63,157 nucleotides of DNA, from assembly GCA_014384025.1 (NCBI GenBank), contig JACNGQ010000250.1:1-63157 (forward strand), written 5' to 3'. Below, piece after piece: positions 22,859-31,918 of the stretch. The stretch's first letter is position 1, and every line of letters begins with the position of its first letter. The notes beneath the pieces are model-generated. The model saw nothing but the letters and a program-made list of their open reading frames with translations. It searched no databases and was not told where the DNA came from. The position numbers and the translations under genes are program-made. The DNA comes from Planctomycetota bacterium. Its GTDB lineage: Bacteria > Planctomycetota > Phycisphaerae > Sedimentisphaerales > Anaerobacaceae.

Positions 22859-25084
22859 ATGAGTAAACCAGAAGAGCCAATTTTACATATTCCCCAAAGC
22901 GTCAAAGAAGATACTCATGGCTACCGCAGCCAGGTCAAAAAGTTTCTTGACGGCCAAACGTCACCGGTAGCCTTCAGAGCCTATCGAGTGCCGATGGGAA
23001 TCTATGAGCAAAGAGCGGCAGGTAAATTCATGGTTAGGATACGTATCGGAGCAGGGCTGGTTTTGCCGCATCAACTGGAACGAATTGCTCATTTGAGTAA
23101 AACCTATGGCAATGGAATTGTTCACGTTACAACCAGGCAGGATATTCAGATTCACGAGGTGGATATCGAAGATTCACCTGACGTACTGGAAGGTTTACTT
23201 GAAGCCGGGCTTTCTTCACGCGGCGGCGGCGGTAATACCGTCCGTAATGTTACAGCCTGTCCGGAGGCGGGAGTCTGTCCGGAAGAAGAATTTGACGTGG
23301 CTCCTTATGCGATTGCCGCCGCAGAATATCTCCTGAAGGACAGAAGCTCTTTTAATTTGCCGAGAAAATACAAAATAGTCTTTTCCGGCTGTTCAAAGGA
23401 TTGTGCATTTGCCTCTATAGCAGACCTCGGCTTTTTCGCCCACATGAAAAACGAAGCGAAAGGTTTTTCTGTTTACGCAGCGGGGGGGCTCGGGTCAAAC
23501 CCTGCGGTTGCAGCGAAAATTGAAGATTTCATAGAAGCTGAAGAGATTTTCGAAGTTGCAGAGGCCGTCAAGAAATTGTTCGATAAATACGGTGACAGGG
23601 CAAACAAACATAAAGCAAGACTGAGATACGTGCTCGCCAGAGTCGGTATTGAAAAATTTATCAAATTATACCGGGCCGAAAGAGATATACTTAAGACCGA
23701 AGGACTCCCTTACACAGCACCGCAAATTTGTGAGATTACCTCAATCTATAAGGTTCCCAAGACGTCGATTACTGTGCGATTACGGTTAAAAAACGGTGAC
23801 ATACCCGCAGATGACCTGAGCAAAGTTGGTCAAATCGCAGCTAAATACGGCCAGGGGCTCATAAGGACTACTCAACTGCAGGACCTTCTCATCACAGGCA
23901 TTGTCAAGGAAGATAATGACAAGGTCCATAGCGAGCTTAAAAAACTCAGCATTGATGTTTTTGGCGACGGCAGCTCTAAAATAGTTGCCTGCGCCGGTGC
24001 TTCAACATGCAAACTCGGACTATGTCTTTCAAGAGGTTTGGCAGAGGCGATTTCAAATAAGCTAAGCCGGACGGCTTCTTCAGCCGGTTTGTCAGAAACA
24101 ACCATAAGAATCAGCGGCTGTCCGAATTCCTGCGGGCATCATTATATCGCCGCAATAGGATTACAGGGCAAAGCCAAAAGAGTCAACGGCAAACTGATGC
24201 CATGCTATGATGTATTGGTGGGCGCAAAAACCATTGAAGGTGATGCACATCTGGGCAAAAGGATAGGTACGGTACCCGCAAAAAAAATACCTGAGCTGTT
24301 AGCAGAAGTCTTTGATGCCGGTGAAATTAATGAAGAAAAGCTAAAAAACCGGGTTGGCCAATATAGTGATTTTTCTTCCGAGCAATTTCCGGATGACTAT
24401 TATTACGACTTCGGTTCGAATGAGCCGTTTTCACTGGCCGGCAGGGGACCGGGTGAGTGCGGCGCCGGCGTAACGGACGTAATCAAGCTGGATATCGACG
24501 AAGCGAAAGACGCTCTCAAATCCGCACCTACCAACAGTGAAAATATTTATAAGGCGGTTATTGCCGCCGCCAGAGCGCTGATGGTTACGTTTGGTCTGGA
24601 GCCAAAAAAGGACAGGGAAATATTTGCTGCATTTACAAGAGGTCTTATTGAGCCGGGCTGGGTTAAACCTCAGACACAGCAGCTCCTTGACGATGCAATT
24701 GACTGGCGTATGGGGGATAAAGAGTCAATCGAGGATTTGTTTCCGCAGGCCGAGGATTTAACAAAAAGAGTAGAAGAGCTTTATCTGTCCCTTGATGCCA
24801 ATCTAAAGTTTAAGATAGAGCCGGTGGCTAAGAAAACCAACGTTGATAAGGAAGATGCCGACAATCATGTTATCGATTTACGAGGAGTCGGATGCCCCTT
24901 AAACTTTGTTAAAGCAAAACTTGAGCTTGAAAAGCTCGATACAGGTGCTATTCTTGGCGTATTGCTTGATGAAGGGGAGCCGGTAAGGAATGTTCCGGCA
25001 AGTTTTGCCGAACAGGGCCAGGAAGTTTTGGAAGTTAAAAACAGCGGTGATCACTTTTTTGTAAAAGTGCGCCGAAAAAAATAA
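22859..25084 (+). CDS. sulfite reductase fused to TusA, 741 aa
   Basis: Residues ~1-480 are a two-repeat siroheme sulfite/nitrite reductase. Both repeats carry the complete cluster motif C-x5-C then C-x3-C: C134, C140, C178, C182 in the first and C378, C384, C421, C425 in the second. In usual assimilatory enzymes only the second repeat keeps these cysteines. Residues ~540-650 are a helical region I do not recognise. Residues ~669-740 are a TusA sulfur-relay domain with the persulfide cysteine C679 in GVGCP. The fusion suggests that sulfide made at the siroheme is passed on the chain to the carrier machinery. It lies 1 bp after the JAMM gene. Confidence 0.9.
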   Translation: MSKPEEPILHIPQSVKEDTHGYRSQVKKFLDGQTSPVAFRAYRVPMGIYEQRAAGKFMVRIRIGAGLVLPHQLERIAHLSKTYGNGIVHVTTRQDIQIHEVDIEDSPDVLEGLLEAGLSSRGGGGNTVRNVTACPEAGVCPEEEFDVAPYAIAAAEYLLKDRSSFNLPRKYKIVFSGCSKDCAFASIADLGFFAHMKNEAKGFSVYAAGGLGSNPAVAAKIEDFIEAEEIFEVAEAVKKLFDKYGDRANKHKARLRYVLARVGIEKFIKLYRAERDILKTEGLPYTAPQICEITSIYKVPKTSITVRLRLKNGDIPADDLSKVGQIAAKYGQGLIRTTQLQDLLITGIVKEDNDKVHSELKKLSIDVFGDGSSKIVACAGASTCKLGLCLSRGLAEAISNKLSRTASSAGLSETTIRISGCPNSCGHHYIAAIGLQGKAKRVNGKLMPCYDVLVGAKTIEGDAHLGKRIGTVPAKKIPELLAEVFDAGEINEEKLKNRVGQYSDFSSEQFPDDYYYDFGSNEPFSLAGRGPGECGAGVTDVIKLDIDEAKDALKSAPTNSENIYKAVIAAARALMVTFGLEPKKDREIFAAFTRGLIEPGWVKPQTQQLLDDAIDWRMGDKESIEDLFPQAEDLTKRVEELYLSLDANLKFKIEPVAKKTNVDKEDADNHVIDLRGVGCPLNFVKAKLELEKLDTGAILGVLLDEGEPVRNVPASFAEQGQEVLEVKNSGDHFFVKVRRKK

Positions 25085-25133
25085 ATTTTATTAAGGTTGT
25101 ATTGTTACACATTATTTTTCGAGGATTGATTAA

Positions 25134-26054
25134 ATGAATATTGCAAAAGATATGACTGAGCTAATTGGTAAAACGCCGCTGGTCCAGCTCAACAGAGTAA
25201 GTAGAGATTGTAAAGCAAAAATAGTAGGCAAACTGGAGTTCTTCAATCCAGCCAGCAGTGTCAAGGACCGTATAGGTGTAAATATGGTATTGTCTGCGGA
25301 ACGAGCCGGTAAAATCAAACCCGGAATGACCCTTGTTGAACCGACCAGCGGAAATACCGGAATCGCCCTTGCCTGGGTTGCAGCGGCAAGAGGATATAAG
25401 CTGATACTTACAATGCCGGAATCAATGACAATCGAGCGAAGAAAAATACTTCAGCTATTCGGTGCCGAACTTGTACTTACACCTGCAGAAGAAGGTATGA
25501 CCGGTGCGATCAATAAGGCCAATGAAATCGTGGAAAAAACCGATGGCGCCTTTATGCCACAGCAGTTCCTTAATCCTGCGAATCCCCAGATACATAGAGA
25601 AACAACCGCTGAAGAGATTTGGGCCGATACCGATGGACAGGTGGACATCTTTGTTTCCGGCGTAGGTACCGGTGGTACAATAACCGGTGTTGGTGAAGTG
25701 CTGAAATCGCGCAAACCATCCGTCAAAATTGTTGCCGTTGAACCTGCGGAATCCCCGGTCCTTTCCGGCGGCAAGCCCGGTCCGCATATGATTCAGGGCA
25801 TTGGTGCAGGCTTCGTCCCGGATGTTTTGGATTTGGAAGTTGTTGATGAGGTTGTACAGATAACAAATGCCGAAGCATTTGATATGGCAAAACGCTTAGC
25901 TAAAGAAGAAGGTATCTTTACCGGCATATCAGCCGGTGCCGCAACGGCCGCAGCTATCAAGATAGGTAAACGCCAGGAAAATGCCGGCAAACTGATTGTT
26001 GCCGTCCTCTGCGACACAGCCGAGAGATATATCAGTACGGGACTGTTCGAATAA
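25134..26054 (+). CDS. cysK: cysteine synthase A CysK, 306 aa
   Basis: CysK makes cysteine from O-acetylserine and sulfide with PLP. The PLP lysine is in [11 protein letters not shown] (about residues 37-47). The substrate loop TSGNTG is near 70-75, and the phosphate-binding GTGGTITG is near 176-183. GAGG precedes the ATG. It lies 49 bp after the sulfite reductase. O-acetylserine would come from CysE of the divergent operon. In some bacteria CysK also binds CysE and Rrf2-type regulators, so it may carry a regulatory signal here. Confidence 0.96.
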   Translation: MNIAKDMTELIGKTPLVQLNRVSRDCKAKIVGKLEFFNPASSVKDRIGVNMVLSAERAGKIKPGMTLVEPTSGNTGIALAWVAAARGYKLILTMPESMTIERRKILQLFGAELVLTPAEEGMTGAINKANEIVEKTDGAFMPQQFLNPANPQIHRETTAEEIWADTDGQVDIFVSGVGTGGTITGVGEVLKSRKPSVKIVAVEPAESPVLSGGKPGPHMIQGIGAGFVPDVLDLEVVDEVVQITNAEAFDMAKRLAKEEGIFTGISAGAATAAAIKIGKRQENAGKLIVAVLCDTAERYISTGLFE

Positions 26055-26070
26055 AGACTTCTCGGTAATT

Positions 26071-27195
26071 ATGACAACCGATAAGTGGAACATTAAGTTA
26101 TTGGGGCCGAGTTTTTCGCCCTGGTGCCCTGACAAGGATCGCTCAAGACCTATCGCTGTATTAATGAGCGGTGGAGTTGACAGCAGCGTTACCGCTTATT
26201 TGCTCAAAGAACAAGGCTGGGATGTTTTGGGTATCACGATGAAGATACCCGTCTCGTGCAACACCAATAAAAGAGGATGCTGTGGAGCCGATGCCGCCTT
26301 TGTTTGCGGTGAATTGAATATACCTCATTATTTTGTCGATGTTACCGAGGCCTTCGAAGAGCTTATAATCAAGCAGTTTCGTCAATCTTATTCAAGAGGT
26401 GAAACTCCAAATCCCTGTGTGGACTGCAATACGCTCCTGAAGTTTTCATTGCTATGGGATTTCTTAGAGGAAACATTTGGTATTAGCTATCTTGCTACTG
26501 GCCATTACGCGAGAGTTTCCAAATCGAACGGCCAGATGCGACTTGGCCGGGCAATGGATAAAACCAAGGATCAGAGCTATTTTATATATGGAATGCCGCC
26601 AGAAAAACTTCAAAGGTTTGTTCTTCCCTTAGGCGAATTATCAAAAAATGAAGTTCGTTCTACTGCCGCTCAATTAAATCTGAGCGTTGCGGACAAAGCG
26701 GAAAGTATGGAACTTTGTTTTGCGGGAGAGGGTGATTATCGGTTAGCTCTGAATGATGCCGAGGCCAATCAGCAGGGTAACATAATAGATATGCAGGGCA
26801 ACAGGATAGGTACACATAAAGGCATCGCAAATTACACCCTTGGCCAAAGGCAGGGTATTGGCTATGCCGGGGGTAAGCCGCTATATGTGGGTAAGATCGA
26901 TGCTGAAGCAAACACTATTGCATTAGGTACGAGAGAAGAAGTAAGCACTCATACCCTCAGGGCAAACCGGATTAACACCCTAATACCGGAAGAGCTTGTA
27001 CTGGGCAGAAAATTCTTTGGAAAAATCCGTTCCTATGGAGACCCTCAGCCTTGCAAACTCATCGATATCGGGGGAAATAGTATAAAAGTCAATTTTGGCC
27101 GACCTCAATTCGCACCCTGCCCAGGTCAAAGGCTTGTGCTTTATAATGATAGCGATAATATCGTTGCAGGGGGCACAATATCGGCCCAAAAGTAA
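26071..27195 (+). CDS. mnmA: tRNA 2-thiouridylase, MnmA family, 374 aa
   Basis: MnmA thiolates U34 of Lys, Glu and Gln tRNAs. The PP-loop MSGGVDSS is present, as are the catalytic cysteines in NPCVDCN and ELCFAGEGDYR, tRNA-binding KDQSYF and the C-terminal beta barrel. ATG 26071 (MTTDKW) is chosen; the frame opens at 25996 inside cysK. About 30 residues precede the usual start, and a cysteine-rich KRGCCGAD follows the PP-loop region, so it may be a cluster-bearing variant. As the last gene of an operon with a TusA domain, it could receive sulfur from that relay. TusA feeds MnmA in E. coli. Confidence 0.9.
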   Translation: MTTDKWNIKLLGPSFSPWCPDKDRSRPIAVLMSGGVDSSVTAYLLKEQGWDVLGITMKIPVSCNTNKRGCCGADAAFVCGELNIPHYFVDVTEAFEELIIKQFRQSYSRGETPNPCVDCNTLLKFSLLWDFLEETFGISYLATGHYARVSKSNGQMRLGRAMDKTKDQSYFIYGMPPEKLQRFVLPLGELSKNEVRSTAAQLNLSVADKAESMELCFAGEGDYRLALNDAEANQQGNIIDMQGNRIGTHKGIANYTLGQRQGIGYAGGKPLYVGKIDAEANTIALGTREEVSTHTLRANRINTLIPEELVLGRKFFGKIRSYGDPQPCKLIDIGGNSIKVNFGRPQFAPCPGQRLVLYNDSDNIVAGGTISAQK

Positions 27196-27227
27196 TTGTG
27201 TAAAAACAGTTTTTTTCCGAACACAGC

Positions 27228-27244
27228 ATACCCCCGGGGGGTAT
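27228..27244. promoter_or_regulatory. CsoR operator
   Basis: ATACCCCC-G-GGGGGTAT is a perfect 8-1-8 inverted repeat of the GC-rich kind bound by CsoR/RcnR repressors. It overlaps a TATATT -10 element (27242-27247) and lies 33 bp before the CsoR start. The repressor therefore probably controls itself and the efflux operon downstream. Confidence 0.75.
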
Positions 27245-27277
27245 ATTGGATGTACAGAGATAAATAAGGAACAAGTA

Positions 27278-27559
27278 ATGAAAAAACATCCAAGTCACGA
27301 AGATAATCTGGTAGCATTAAGGCGAATTGAGGGGCAGGTTCGAGGCGTCCAAAGGATGGTCGGAAATCGAAAATACTGTATTGATATTTTAAACCAGATA
27401 TACGCTATCAAAGGTGCACTTACCAGAGTCGAAGCAAAGATTTTAGAAAAACACTTTCAAAACTGCGTAACTCAAGCTATAAAAGGAAGCTCGGAGGAGG
27501 AAAAACAGCAAAAGCTGGATGAAATTCTTAAGCTGATACATCAAAAACGTAGAGGATAA
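27278..27559 (+). CDS. csoR: CsoR-type copper-sensing repressor, 93 aa
   Basis: This is an all-helical DUF156/CsoR metal-responsive repressor. The Cu(I) ligands are C34, H59 and C63, the same C-H-C set and spacing as CsoR; a nickel/cobalt RcnR set would start with an N-terminal histidine. The ATG at 27278 has AAGGA before it, and the longer open frame overlaps mnmA and the operator. It heads the tripartite efflux operon and has a perfect operator just upstream. Confidence 0.93.
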   Translation: MKKHPSHEDNLVALRRIEGQVRGVQRMVGNRKYCIDILNQIYAIKGALTRVEAKILEKHFQNCVTQAIKGSSEEEKQQKLDEILKLIHQKRRG

Positions 27560-27635
27560 AATACGGTGAAAAGCTGTTCCGATTTACAGGGGTCATGAAA
27601 TGCTTGTATCGTGCCAAATGTTAGGGGTGAAAAAT

Positions 27636-28940
27636 ATGAACAGACAAGTCATTGCGGTTTTAATAATTGTGCTCGTCTTAACTATGTCTGTCAGAGCTAC
27701 ACAGCAGCCGTCTGATACAAATGATTTACGAAAACTCGCGGATTATCTGCGTTATGCCTCTCTAAATAACGCTGAGTTAAAAACAAAATTTGAGCAGTGG
27801 AAGGCTGCATTAGAGCAGATACCCCAGGCGAAAGCGTTAGATGACCCGAAATTTACCTACAGCTATTTTATAGAGGAAGTCGAGACACGGGTCGGGCCGC
27901 AACAACAAAAACTCGGTATAATGCAGGTATTCCCCTGGTTTGGCAAAATCCAGGCCAGAACCGACATGGCCGCGGCAAAGGCACATGCTGCAAGGCAAAG
28001 ATACGAAACAACAAAGTTAAAACTTTTTTGGCAGGTAAAAGCGGCTTTTTACGAATTTACATATCTGGCCACTGCGATTGGCATTGCAAAGCAAAACCTC
28101 GAACTGCTGCAGCATTTCGAAGAAGTCGCACGAACCAAATACAGAACCGCCACGGCGATACATCCCGACATAATTCGTGTCCAGGTGGAATTAGCTAAAC
28201 TTGAGGATATCTTAAAAAGTCTGGAGCAGCTCAGAGAGCCAACAGTTGTGAAACTCAATTCGGTGCTTAATCGGTCGATTGATGCAGAATTAGTCTGGCC
28301 CGAAAAAAGTCAGCCGGAAAATGTCCAGCTTGACCGCAAGCTGCTTATTCAGGCGTTAAAAAGAGCGAATCCTGAACTTGCCGAGCTTAGCTGGGAAATT
28401 CAGGCGGCGCAAAGCAGTGTGAAGCTGGCAAAAAAGAAGTTTTATCCCGATATAGGAGTAGGCCTCGATTGGATTCAGACGGATGGAGCGGTTTCTCCGG
28501 GAGTCAGAGGCAGCGGCGATGACCCGGTGATTTTAATGTTTTCAATGAATATCCCCCTGTGGCAGAACAGCTATAAAGCTGCTGAGCAGCAGGCAAAAGC
28601 CAATGTCAGGAAAATTCAGGAGCAAAGAACAGATACCGAAAACAAAATATTATCAAGAGCGTTCGAGGTGCTGTACGATATCGAAGACAGTCAAAGAAAG
28701 ACACATCTTTATGGGGATGTTTTAGTTTCCAAGGCCGAAGAGCTTGTTCAGGCATCCGAAACCGCCTATAAAGCAGGCACGATAGATTTCCTCTCGCTGA
28801 TAGATGCCCAGCGCATGCTGCTTAAGTATGGGCTGGACTACGAAAGGGCTGTTACAAATAATCAGCAGAAACTGGCCGAACTGGAAATGCTTATCGGGAT
28901 CGAACTGCCCTCAGTCAACAGCAGCGCTTTGGAAAAGTGA
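27636..28940 (+). CDS. TolC/CusC-like outer-membrane efflux protein, 434 aa
   Basis: This is the outer-membrane channel of a tripartite heavy-metal pump. It has a signal peptide (NRQVIAVLIIVLVLTMSVRA) and two long coiled-coil repeats typical of TolC-type proteins. The start at 27636 has AGGGGTG upstream. It lacks the lipobox cysteine of E. coli CusC. It lies 76 bp after csoR and belongs with the CusB-like and CusA-like genes that follow. Confidence 0.92.
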   Translation: MNRQVIAVLIIVLVLTMSVRATQQPSDTNDLRKLADYLRYASLNNAELKTKFEQWKAALEQIPQAKALDDPKFTYSYFIEEVETRVGPQQQKLGIMQVFPWFGKIQARTDMAAAKAHAARQRYETTKLKLFWQVKAAFYEFTYLATAIGIAKQNLELLQHFEEVARTKYRTATAIHPDIIRVQVELAKLEDILKSLEQLREPTVVKLNSVLNRSIDAELVWPEKSQPENVQLDRKLLIQALKRANPELAELSWEIQAAQSSVKLAKKKFYPDIGVGLDWIQTDGAVSPGVRGSGDDPVILMFSMNIPLWQNSYKAAEQQAKANVRKIQEQRTDTENKILSRAFEVLYDIEDSQRKTHLYGDVLVSKAEELVQASETAYKAGTIDFLSLIDAQRMLLKYGLDYERAVTNNQQKLAELEMLIGIELPSVNSSALEK

Positions 28941-28980
28941 TTCAATCGTTCATTTGGTTTGGTTAAAGAAAGGAATAGAA

Positions 28981-29283
28981 ATGAAGCCATACGTATTGAT
29001 ATTTCTGCTGGCATTTATTTTTTGGGGATTAGCCTTGAGCGAAAATGCTTTTGCGAATGACCAGGCCAGCCAAGAAGACCATGACCCCAGCTCTTTTTCA
29101 TTATTGTTCATGGTCAAGCCTCTGGGAATAGCTACGCTCTGTTTAGTTTTCACCACTTTCCTGACGGGTCTGTTTCGCAGAAAGCTGCGCCTAAAATTTC
29201 TCAAAATACACCTGCCTCTGGCCATAATTTCTGTCTTCCTGGGATTAACGCATGGCGTATTGGTCCTGATCCTGTATGGTTAA
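28981..29283 (+). CDS. small membrane protein of the copper operon, 100 aa
   Basis: I do not recognise the family. The chain has an N-terminal signal-like segment (KPYVLIFLLAFIFWGLALS), a short acidic HD-containing stretch, then two membrane segments (about 42-62 and 74-98). Histidines in KIH and LTHG lie at the start and middle of the last segment, a placing seen in heme- or metal-binding small membrane proteins, but that is only suggestive. AAAGGAA precedes the ATG at 28981. It lies 40 bp after the TolC gene. Confidence 0.75.
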   Translation: MKPYVLIFLLAFIFWGLALSENAFANDQASQEDHDPSSFSLLFMVKPLGIATLCLVFTTFLTGLFRRKLRLKFLKIHLPLAIISVFLGLTHGVLVLILYG

Positions 29284-29426
29284 GGGCAATTTGTTTGTTC
29301 TATTGGGCTCGGCAAAAAAGCACACAAAGCAAAAAGTTGTTGATGTTGATAATGGCTTAAAAGCTGTGTTTAATTGAACATAGCTCCTATGGCAATAGTA
29401 TGATTAACAAGTTATAGGTGGCTGAA

Positions 29427-31406
29427 ATGAAAATGACACAAGCCAAATCGTTATTGAGTGGTCGGGTATTTAAGACTGTTATTTTAGTAGTTATAACGTT
29501 CCTTGCGGGTTATTTCTTCCACGCGCTTTTGAAGCAATCCACCACCGGCCCAGAGCATGAACATACCGGCGAACAAGCTGCCGCAGAAAAACAGACGATG
29601 TGGACATGCTCGATGCATCCACAGATTCGTCAGCCAAAACCTGGCAAGTGCCCGCTTTGCTTTATGGATCTGATCCCGGCATCATCCGAGAGTGGTGACG
29701 TAGGCCCGAGGCAAATCACCTTCTCTCAAGAGGCCTTAAAGCTTATGGAGGTTCAAACGACCCCTGTGGAGCGAAAATTTGTCGAGGCCGAAATCCGCAT
29801 GGTTGGCAAGGTTGATTATGACGAGACCAAGGTAAAAAATATCACCGCCTGGGTCCCCGGCAGAATCGACCGGCTTTACGTGGATTTTACAGGCATTACG
29901 GTTAACAAGGGCGACCACATGGTCGATCTTTACAGTCCTGAACTAATCAGCGCACAGGCAGAGCTGCTTCAGGCCCTAAAAGCTGTCGGTGGTATTAAAG
30001 ACAATACTTCTGACATTATGAAAAGAACCATTCTTGCCACACTTGAAGCGTCCAGAGATAAACTTCGACTGCTTGGTCTTGCCGATGCTCAAATTGAAAA
30101 CATCGAAAGCGCCGGCGAACCGGTCACTCATATAACGATTTATTCACCTATGGGCGGGGTAGTCATCCATAAGAACGCCACAGAAGGTATGTACGTTAAC
30201 ACAGGCACACCTATTTACACCCTTGCGGACCTTTCGCGTTTGTGGATTAAGCTGGATGCTTACGAGTCTGATTTGCCCTGGATTCGGTACGGTCAGGAAG
30301 TTGAATTCTCAACGGAAGCATATCCGGGGCAGATATTCAAAAGCAAAATAAGCTTCCGTGACCCCATACTCAACGCAAAGACCAGGACGGTCAAGGTGCG
30401 CCTCAACGTCGATAATCCTGACGGAAGTCTCAAACCCGGAATGTTTGTAAGAGGCGTATTGCGGGCGAAAGTTGCCCAGGGAGGCGCCGCAATGGACCCC
30501 GAACTGGCCGGCAAATGGATTTGTCCGATGCATCCATCTGTTGTCAAGGACCAGCCGGGAGCCTGCGACATCTGCGAAATGGATTTGGTGGCTACCGAGT
30601 CACTATTCGCTATGGCTAATGAACCCAACGAGCCGCCTCTGGTAATTCCCGTTACTGCGCCTTTGATAACGGGCAAACGAGCGATTGTGTATGTCCGGAT
30701 ACCAGATGCAAATAAGCCGACGTTCGAGGGTAGAGAGGTAGTTCTTGGCCCAAGAGCGGCGGATTACTATTTAGTCAAAGAGGGACTTGCCGAAGGAGAG
30801 ATTGTCGTTACTAACGGTAATTTTAAGATTGATTCGGCCCTTCAGATACAGGCCAAGCCCAGTATGATGAGCGCAGAAAAAGTTCAGACAGCAACAGAAC
30901 ATCAGCTTTCCGTCAGCGAAATTAAATACGAGATTTTTGAAGTGCCGGATGAGTTTCGCAGGCAAACCTGGGGGATTGTTGAAAAGTACTTATCGCTTCA
31001 GGGTGCCCTGGCTTCTGATGATAAAGATGGCGCCACCCGTGCGGCGGGCCAGACACAGGCAGCGCTCTCTGCGGTTGATATGAGTTTGGTTAGCGACAAG
31101 GCTCATAATGTGTGGATGGCTAACAGCACGAAAATGAAAGCGGCGTTAGATAAGATAAAAGAAGCCAAGGCAATTGAGCCGATGCGCGAAGGATTTGAGG
31201 GGCTTTCCAACGAGCTTATTGCTGTTGTCGGGCAATTTGGAGTTTACGAAGGTAAGACTCTTTACAAGCTAAATTGCCCGATGGCGTTTAATAACAAGGG
31301 AGCAGACTGGCTGCAAATAGATGAGGATATTCGTAATCCTTATTTTGGCGCCTCTATGTACAAATGCGGCCAGGTTAGTGAAGTAATAGGCACAAAGCCG
31401 AAATGA
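29427..31406 (+). CDS. cusB: CusB-like periplasmic adaptor with two heavy-metal-binding domains, 659 aa
   Basis: This is the membrane-fusion adaptor of an RND metal pump. After one membrane anchor (about 15-34) comes a heavy-metal-binding domain with C61, H64, C75 and C78 (WTCSMHP...CPLCFMDL). The adaptor barrel and hairpin follow. A second such domain (WICPMHP...CDICEMDLV) is inserted near 357-385. The last ~170 residues look like a DUF3347-type domain with another possible metal site. The ATG at 29427 has AGGTGG five bases upstream and is preferred to GTG 29418. Two metal-binding domains in one adaptor is more than E. coli CusB has. Confidence 0.92.
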   Translation: MKMTQAKSLLSGRVFKTVILVVITFLAGYFFHALLKQSTTGPEHEHTGEQAAAEKQTMWTCSMHPQIRQPKPGKCPLCFMDLIPASSESGDVGPRQITFSQEALKLMEVQTTPVERKFVEAEIRMVGKVDYDETKVKNITAWVPGRIDRLYVDFTGITVNKGDHMVDLYSPELISAQAELLQALKAVGGIKDNTSDIMKRTILATLEASRDKLRLLGLADAQIENIESAGEPVTHITIYSPMGGVVIHKNATEGMYVNTGTPIYTLADLSRLWIKLDAYESDLPWIRYGQEVEFSTEAYPGQIFKSKISFRDPILNAKTRTVKVRLNVDNPDGSLKPGMFVRGVLRAKVAQGGAAMDPELAGKWICPMHPSVVKDQPGACDICEMDLVATESLFAMANEPNEPPLVIPVTAPLITGKRAIVYVRIPDANKPTFEGREVVLGPRAADYYLVKEGLAEGEIVVTNGNFKIDSALQIQAKPSMMSAEKVQTATEHQLSVSEIKYEIFEVPDEFRRQTWGIVEKYLSLQGALASDDKDGATRAAGQTQAALSAVDMSLVSDKAHNVWMANSTKMKAALDKIKEAKAIEPMREGFEGLSNELIAVVGQFGVYEGKTLYKLNCPMAFNNKGADWLQIDEDIRNPYFGASMYKCGQVSEVIGTKPK

Positions 31407-31444
31407 AACTATTTAGTCAAACATATTTTTTAAGGAGTGTAACA

Positions 31445-31804
31445 ATGAATGTAAAAATTATGAAAAATGGGATGATGCTTTTAGTAACAGGGCTTTTGCT
31501 TGTCGGATTGATTATGGTAAATGGCTGCAAGAAGGAGGAGCCGGCACCCGCTGAAACAACCACTTCACAGATGCAGGGGCATGAAGGGCATGGGCATGCA
31601 TCTATGACGGACGAACCGATAGAAGCGGTTGCCGCTGCAATAGAGCAGACAACCTGTCCGATTATGGAGGGTAATCCTATCAATAAGGCCCTTTTCGTTG
31701 AGTATAAGGGCAAGAAGGTGTATTTCTGCTGCCCCGGCTGCGAAGAGAAATTCAAAGCAGAACCGGAAAAGTATGTCGCCAAACTGCCCCAGTTCAAGCA
31801 GTAA
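31445..31804 (+). CDS. YHS-domain lipoprotein, 119 aa
   Basis: This is a periplasmic lipoprotein with the lipobox LIMVNGC near residue 25. A His/Met-rich stretch (GHEGHGHASM) follows. The YHS domain carries TTCPIMEGNPINK and VYFCCPGCEEKF. YHS domains bind metal ions, and here the protein probably traps or delivers copper to the pump. AAGGAG lies 7 nt before the ATG at 31445. It sits between the adaptor and pump genes, so an accessory role in metal handling is likely. Confidence 0.88.
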   Translation: MNVKIMKNGMMLLVTGLLLVGLIMVNGCKKEEPAPAETTTSQMQGHEGHGHASMTDEPIEAVAAAIEQTTCPIMEGNPINKALFVEYKGKKVYFCCPGCEEKFKAEPEKYVAKLPQFKQ

Positions 31805-31918
31805 ACACAGCAGCTTCAAGACTTAATGGTACCGGGCCTGCAGGTAAGCCTCTGATAGTATGAGGTTGGCCGTATGGGAACTGCGGCAATAGTGTAAAGA
31901 TAGTGTGGTTCAGCTTAA

